Below, one piece after another: positions 6,870-10,235 of a stretch of DNA of 10,235 bases. The notes beneath the pieces are model-generated. The model did no database searches and was not told where the DNA came from. It saw only the letters and a program-made list of their open reading frames with translations. The position numbers were made by a program, and so were the translations under genes. The DNA is from Gammaproteobacteria bacterium (GTDB taxonomy: Bacteria; Pseudomonadota; Gammaproteobacteria; SZUA-229). Within the stretch, counting starts at the first letter, position 1. Every line of letters begins with the position of its first letter. Where the stretch lies: assembly GCA_011321985.1 (NCBI GenBank), contig DROB01000105.1, positions 1 to 10,235 on the forward strand, read 5' to 3'.

Positions 6870-7772
6870 TCAGGGTTCAACAGGCTTCGTTTCATCGAGC
6901 AACAGGCTCAGTAGCCAGATGGCCTGGGCGGTAGCATGGAAATCTGCTTTCGGTTCTGCAATTTTTGGCAACATACTGGTATGGGCGAGCACTTTGTTCT
7001 TTCCAAGTGCCAGCACCGGATCCAGGTCATCCCAGCTTCCGTCCTCGTTCTGGGCCTGTAAAAAACGGTTTATCCATACCGGTTTAACCCGATCATAGGC
7101 TCCGGTATCGACCAGCATCAGTATCCGTTGAATATAAGCGTCACCGACACGAAAATCCCAGCTTAATTCAGAGAGAACCTGTTCTTGCAGGGCCAAAATC
7201 GTATTATTAACAGTGTCATCATAGCCACACTGGTAGCGTTGCATAAATCGCAGGCCCATCAGCTGATGGGTTATGCACCGTGGGTGAAGATAGTGAACAG
7301 GGCAGGCTCCCGGCTGCATCTGCTGCTGGATGAGAGGCTCAGTCGAGAGATCTTCATCACAGCTCAAGGCGTAAAAGAAGAAGGTCTGATAAGGCTGTAG
7401 TTTAGAGAATGCACTTATGTCTGGCATCCTGGGGTGATAAAATTTATCGAACATGGGTGTCGATATATTGGGTGGCTGGGTATCCAGATGTGCTTTTTTA
7501 TATCTGGAATAAATCTTTTCCAGAGCGGTATCGTGAGAGACTTCTGCCGCCTGCTTGATCATCCACCACAGTATCGGGTTCGGGATGCTTTCGATTTCGG
7601 CATAACTTGATCCTATCCAGCTCACGGATCGGTGAAAATGTGTCTGTAACACAGCATGAGAGGGCGATTTTTCATCACGGTTGTTCAGTGACACCTGCCA
7701 GAAAAAAAGACCGGTAAAGACCAGGATAGAAAGTAACAGGAAAAGCAGGGAGGTACGAAAGACTTTTTTCAT
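6870..7772 (-). CDS. Membrane-anchored protein of unknown function with a QW-like C-terminal motif
   Basis: I do not recognise this 300-residue protein. It begins with MKKVFR and a hydrophobic helix at about residues 8-27 without a clear cleavage site, so it is probably anchored in the inner membrane with the rest outside the cytoplasm. The body is predicted mostly helical and has four cysteines in SCDED, GACPVHYLHPRC and YQCGYDD, which could form disulfides. Near residue 241 is QNEDGSW, an exact QxxxGxW match to the QW motif of squalene-cyclase and prenyltransferase alpha/alpha toroids. A second helix, HATAQAIWLLSLLL, starts near residue 279, as such repeats do. The catalytic DXDD motif of the cyclases is not evident, so a binding or structural role is more likely. 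It is the last gene of a three-gene cluster, 29 bases after the Hpt gene. Start ATG at 7772. Confidence 0.7.
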   Translation of the reverse strand: MKKVFRTSLLFLLLSILVFTGLFFWQVSLNNRDEKSPSHAVLQTHFHRSVSWIGSSYAEIESIPNPILWWMIKQAAEVSHDTALEKIYSRYKKAHLDTQPPNISTPMFDKFYHPRMPDISAFSKLQPYQTFFFYALSCDEDLSTEPLIQQQMQPGACPVHYLHPRCITHQLMGLRFMQRYQCGYDDTVNNTILALQEQVLSELSWDFRVGDAYIQRILMLVDTGAYDRVKPVWINRFLQAQNEDGSWDDLDPVLALGKNKVLAHTSMLPKIAEPKADFHATAQAIWLLSLLLDETKPVEP

Positions 7773-7789
7773 TCTAAGACAACATCAGG

Positions 7790-7802
7790 GCCTCACGGAG
7801 GC
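7790..7802 (-). repeat. Small hairpin between the Hpt gene and the 6870-7772 gene
   Basis: On the minus strand GCCTC and GAGGC pair around a CGT loop, starting at the last base of the Hpt stop codon. No T-run follows. In a shared transcript it could lower read-through or stabilise the upstream message. Confidence 0.3.
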
Positions 7803-8143
7803 TATTTCAGCTCGGCATTTAAAATAGAAACTACCTGATGGGTCAAATCGCGTAACTCATCGATGAGCTGTGCTGAAATGTCGGTAGAGCCGTCACGGCC
7901 GATAATCTCGATGGCTTCGGCTTTTTTGGCCAGCCCGAATGCGCCGATACTGCCGCAGGAACTTTTCATCTTGTGGGAGATATTGAACAGGTGTTCTGCA
8001 TTATTCTCGCTTATGGCTGTTTCGATCCCCGCCAGTTGTTCGGGCAGGCTCTGCAGGCACATGTTGATAATCTCGGTGAACGTATCGCCCATCAATTCTT
8101 TCATTTCAGTGAATGCAGCCGCATCCATGGCAGTTTGTGACAT
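7802..8143 (-). CDS. Stand-alone Hpt phosphotransfer protein
   Basis: This 113-residue protein is a single histidine phosphotransfer (Hpt) domain, the kind that passes phosphate between a hybrid sensor kinase and a response regulator. The key motif HKMKSSCGSIGA carries the phospho-acceptor H57, followed by the conserved K60, S61 and G67. Helices on either side (MKELMGDTFTEIINMCLQ before, AKKAEAIEIIG and DELRDLTHQVVSILNAEL after) give the expected four-helix bundle. No kinase or receiver is fused to it, and no hybrid kinase lies in the window, so its partners are elsewhere. It is the middle gene of a cluster, 16 bases after the upstream small gene and 29 before the next. The ATG at 8143 has AGAGA seven bases ahead. 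The domain call is firm; the pathway is unknown. Confidence 0.88.
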   Translation of the reverse strand: MSQTAMDAAAFTEMKELMGDTFTEIINMCLQSLPEQLAGIETAISENNAEHLFNISHKMKSSCGSIGAFGLAKKAEAIEIIGRDGSTDISAQLIDELRDLTHQVVSILNAELK

Positions 8144-8159
8144 AGTTTATCTCTGGTAA

Positions 8160-8516
8160 TTAATCTTTATGCAGGCGTGAGTGTGAGTCACCGACGATGA
8201 CGGCTTCGGGGACATTGGTTTTTAGTGTGGAAACAATATCACCATAAACACCGGGAATGGCTTTGAAGGAGACCCAGAGTGTGTTGAGTTTCATATCGAC
8301 ATTGGCAAATAAAATATCATTACCGAATTGTTTTAATGCGAATTCGATGTTTGCCAAGGTGTCCTTTATATATTGTTCAGGTTTGGTTTTAAGTTTTGGA
8401 ATGATCATCAACAGGTCGCTTACCGGGCCGCCTTCTTCATCACGCGTAGGAGCAAGCTTCCACAGGGGCTCTGCGGGGGTAAGGCCAATGCTCAGTTTTA
8501 GTCCTGTTTTATCCAT
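8160..8516 (-). CDS. Small cytoplasmic alpha/beta protein of unknown function
   Basis: I do not recognise this 118-residue protein. It has no signal peptide or membrane helix. After a proline-rich start with charged TRDEEGG, the pattern reads as strand (SDLLMIIPKL), helix (PEQYIKDTLANIEFALKQF), two strands (ILFANVDMKLN and TLWVSFKAIPG), helix (YGDIVSTLKTNV) and strand (EAVIVGDSH). That beta-alpha-beta-beta-alpha-beta order is the ferredoxin-like layout seen in ACT and other small regulatory or ligand-binding domains; this is my inference from hydrophobicity, not a family match. It is the first gene of the cluster and probably co-transcribed with the Hpt gene 16 bases downstream. A possible promoter is TTGGCT with CATTAT at 17-base spacing just upstream, which would leave a leader of only about 11 bases. 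Start ATG at 8516 with no clear ribosome binding site. Confidence 0.7.
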   Translation of the reverse strand: MDKTGLKLSIGLTPAEPLWKLAPTRDEEGGPVSDLLMIIPKLKTKPEQYIKDTLANIEFALKQFGNDILFANVDMKLNTLWVSFKAIPGVYGDIVSTLKTNVPEAVIVGDSHSRLHKD

Positions 8517-8610
8517 ACCGGGAACTCGTTATTTATAATGAATCTGGTATAGATATTAGCCAAACTAACCGATAAAGGCGAACTTATTTTAATAAAGGTT
8601 TTTACAGTGA

Positions 8611-9273
8611 TTACAGGATTTCTGTGAGCCAGTTGCGGATATGGTGAATTTCTTCGATACAGACAGCATGGGCCATATCATATTCGTACCACTGCACTTC
8701 CATGCCCAGCGTTTGAAGCCGCGTCATGCTCTGCTTGCCGTATTCATAGCTAACGACATCATCCTGGCGGCCATGCGCCATAAATACTGGTATGTCGATG
8801 GCATTCTCGGCGATCTCACTGGCCAGGGTATCAGGCAGGGGCAGGTAGGTTGATAATGCCATGATGCCCGCGAGCGGAGTCGGGTAGCGACAGCCACAGT
8901 GCAGGGCGATCGCTCCGCCCTGGGAGAAACCGGCGACGACGATCCGAGCGGGATCGATACCATCGGCGACTTGCTCATCGCAGAGCTGTTTCAAAATGGC
9001 AGAAGCTTCTCTTATCCCGGCTTCGTCTTCTTTTTCTGTGATAGAAAGGCTACTGATATCGTACCAGCCAGGCATGGGATATCCCTGATTAATGGTGATC
9101 GGCCGTATCGGTGCATGAGGAAAGATAAAACGGATGGCATAATGTGAGGGTAATTGCAGTTGATCGACGATGGGAACAAAATCATTGCCGTCTGCCCCCA
9201 GGCCGTGCAGCCAGATGATGGCTGCATCGGGTTCATGCTGTGTTTCTATGATAATGGAATCAAGTTCAGACAT
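8611..9273 (-). CDS. Serine carboxylesterase, Abhydrolase_2 (EstB-like) family
   Basis: The product is a cytoplasmic alpha/beta hydrolase that should cleave short-chain carboxylic esters or acyl thioesters; the natural substrate is unknown. Of 220 residues, WLHGLGADGNDF (oxyanion region, about residue 21) leads. GWYDI is near 69, then the nucleophile elbow AGFSQGG with S117, HGRQDDVV with D171, and the catalytic histidine H202 in YDMAHAVC. The spacing S117-D171-H202 (54 and 85) equals that of the Pseudomonas fluorescens carboxylesterase triad as I recall it. The ATG at 9273 gives the usual MSELDSIII start; an open frame extends to 9348 but would overlap the divergent lptM leader. The gene diverges from lptM across 90 bases. 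It is separated by 94 bases from the next minus-strand gene, so it need not belong to the Hpt cluster. Confidence 0.92.
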   Translation of the reverse strand: MSELDSIIIETQHEPDAAIIWLHGLGADGNDFVPIVDQLQLPSHYAIRFIFPHAPIRPITINQGYPMPGWYDISSLSITEKEDEAGIREASAILKQLCDEQVADGIDPARIVVAGFSQGGAIALHCGCRYPTPLAGIMALSTYLPLPDTLASEIAENAIDIPVFMAHGRQDDVVSYEYGKQSMTRLQTLGMEVQWYEYDMAHAVCIEEIHHIRNWLTEIL

Positions 9274-9308
9274 AATAACCGTATATAAGGGTTTCGTTGT
9301 GAAGCGAA

Positions 9309-9318
9309 TATTGCAATA
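9309..9318. repeat. 10-bp palindrome in the esterase/lptM divergent region
   Basis: TATTGCAATA is a perfect palindrome about midway between the divergent starts at 9273 and 9364. It is placed where a dual operator could act, but at this length in A/T-rich DNA it may be chance. Confidence 0.25.
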
Positions 9319-9363
9319 ATAATCGTCAGAGAACAATGAATGAATCAAGGAAAGCCATACAAA

Positions 9364-9546
9364 ATGAAAAAAATACGGTTTTTACTGATGGCGATGCTGT
9401 CATCCTGGTTGATCGCCTGCGGAATGCAGGGGGATTTATACCTGCCGAATGAAAAAAAATCTGGCGAAAAGGAGAAACCCTTGAATAAGCATGCAGAGAA
9501 TAAGCGTACCAGTCGTATAATATTAAAGGTGACCTACAAGACGTAA
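9364..9546 (+). CDS. lptM: LptM-type small outer-membrane lipoprotein
   Basis: LptM (formerly YifL; LppL in Pseudomonas) is a small lipoprotein that, in E. coli, helps the LptD/LptE lipopolysaccharide translocon assemble by promoting LptD disulfide maturation. The 60-residue product has a lipoprotein signal, MKKIRFLLMAMLSSW, with lipobox LIAC, and the family motif right after the cysteine: CGMQGDLYLP. The usual form is CG-x-KGPLY-x-P, so a D replaces the P before LYLP. The rest is a charged, probably disordered tail. I chose the ATG at 9364, with AAGGAA 11 bases ahead, over the ATG at 9340, because it puts the signal peptide at the N-terminus. Only two bases separate its stop from lysA, the same pairing as in pseudomonads, so the two are surely co-transcribed. 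Confidence 0.88.
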   Translation: MKKIRFLLMAMLSSWLIACGMQGDLYLPNEKKSGEKEKPLNKHAENKRTSRIILKVTYKT

Positions 9547-9548
9547 CG

Positions 9549-10235
9549 ATGGATTATTTTAACTATAAAGAAGGCCGACTATGGGCGGAAGAGGTCGATA
9601 TCAGTGCAAATATTGAACAATGGGGTACGCCGTGTTACGTCTATTCACGCGCGACCATCGAACGTCATTGGCATGCTTTCGATTCGGCACTGGGCGGACG
9701 GCCTCATCTGATCTGTTATGCGGTAAAAGCCAATTCCAATCTGGCAGTATTGAATGTGCTGGCCCGTCTGGGCTCGGGCTTCGATATCGTCTCGATGGGT
9801 GAGCTTGAGCGCGTGTTACGTGCTGGCGGCAGTGCCGATAAAATCGTATTTTCCGGGGTCGGTAAAACAGCCGAGGAGATGGCGCGAGGACTGGATGTGG
9901 GGATACGCTGTTTTAATGTGGAGTCTCGATCAGAGCTACAGCTGTTAGAGCAGGTGGCGGCAGATCGAGGTGTGCAGGCACCGGTCTCGCTACGTGTTAA
10001 TCCCGATGTCGATGCAAAAACACACCCTTACATCTCGACCGGATTAAAAGATAATAAATTCGGTATCGCTATCGATGAAGCACCGGAGGTTTATCAGGCC
10101 ATCGCTGACTCGGCCCATCTGAGTGTGGAAGGTGTCGATTGTCACATCGGTTCACAGTTGACCGAGGTTACGCCTTTTGTCGATGCGCTGGATAGAGTGC
10201 TGGCACTGGTTGATCGTCTGGAGAAAAAAAACATA
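9549..10235 (+). CDS. lysA: Diaminopimelate decarboxylase, N-terminal part
   Basis: LysA removes CO2 from meso-diaminopimelate to make lysine, using pyridoxal phosphate, in the cytoplasm. The first 229 residues are present and the frame is open at the window end; the family is about 415 long, so the C-terminal beta domain is missing. Visible motifs are WGTPCYVYS near residue 25, YAVKANSN with the PLP-binding lysine K60, GSGFDIVSMGEL near 75, FSGVGKT near 101, RVNPDVDAKTHPYISTGLKDNKFG at about 149-172 with the conserved HPYI, and CHIGSQL with H199. The ATG at 9549 is two bases after the lptM stop. AGGTGA lies 16 bases upstream inside lptM, far for a ribosome binding site, so translation is probably coupled to lptM. 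No defect is seen. Confidence 0.96.
   Translation, partial: MDYFNYKEGRLWAEEVDISANIEQWGTPCYVYSRATIERHWHAFDSALGGRPHLICYAVKANSNLAVLNVLARLGSGFDIVSMGELERVLRAGGSADKIVFSGVGKTAEEMARGLDVGIRCFNVESRSELQLLEQVAADRGVQAPVSLRVNPDVDAKTHPYISTGLKDNKFGIAIDEAPEVYQAIADSAHLSVEGVDCHIGSQLTEVTPFVDALDRVLALVDRLEKKNI

Noticed and set aside
8517..8610. Terminator for the carboxylesterase gene
   Set aside because: The gap has only A/T-rich short palindromes and a 4-bp ACAG/CTGT stem; no G/C stem with a T-run.
4221..9329. 10-mer TAATCGTCAG present at 4221-4230 and 9320-9329, both intergenic
   Set aside because: Dozens of repeated 10-mers are expected by chance in 10 kb; flanks do not match.
9274..9348. Longer N-terminus for the carboxylesterase
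   Set aside because: The extra 25 residues match nothing in the family, and the frame would overlap the divergent lptM leader. The ATG at 9273 gives the standard start.
1..10235. CRISPR, tRNA, rRNA, insertion sequence or riboswitch
   Set aside because: No spaced repeats, no cloverleaf ending in CCA, no transposase-like protein, and no long structured leader ahead of lysA or the hem genes.

Overview
The window is ordinary-looking chromosomal DNA of a gammaproteobacterium with mid-range base composition. Evidence for this is the HemY/HemD pair beside an AlgZ/AlgR-type (LytTR) two-component system and a divergent argH, plus an LptM-type lipoprotein gene directly upstream of lysA. From memory, the Pseudomonas chromosome carries hemY-hemX-hemD-hemC-algR-algZ next to argH, with lppL(lptM)-lysA a few genes away. 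The window keeps that skeleton but not all of its parts. The genus cannot be named from the sequence. No rRNA, tRNA, CRISPR array, transposase or phage gene was seen.

Layout. 4-4173, minus strand: algZ (histidine kinase) and algR (LytTR response regulator), then hemD (uroporphyrinogen-III synthase) and hemY (TPR membrane protein). Neither hemC nor hemX is present in the gaps where they usually lie. 4309-5709, plus: argH, with a good extended -10 promoter. 5869-6864, plus: an AraC-family regulator. 6870-8516, minus: a three-gene cluster of a small alpha/beta protein of unknown function, a stand-alone Hpt phosphotransfer protein, and a membrane-anchored protein with a QW-like motif near its C terminus. 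8611-9273, minus: a serine carboxylesterase of the Abhydrolase_2 family. 9364-10235, plus: lptM and then lysA, which runs off the window end. No gap between genes exceeds 170 bases.

Functionally the window mixes tetrapyrrole synthesis (hemD, hemY), arginine synthesis (argH), lysine synthesis (lysA), outer-membrane assembly (lptM) and signalling (algZ/algR, the AraC protein, Hpt). The least understood part is the 6870-8516 cluster, which combines a phosphorelay intermediate with two proteins I do not recognise. It lies between the conserved argH and lptM-lysA blocks, as an accessory insertion would. That is the best lead here, but nothing in the window proves it is a new system.
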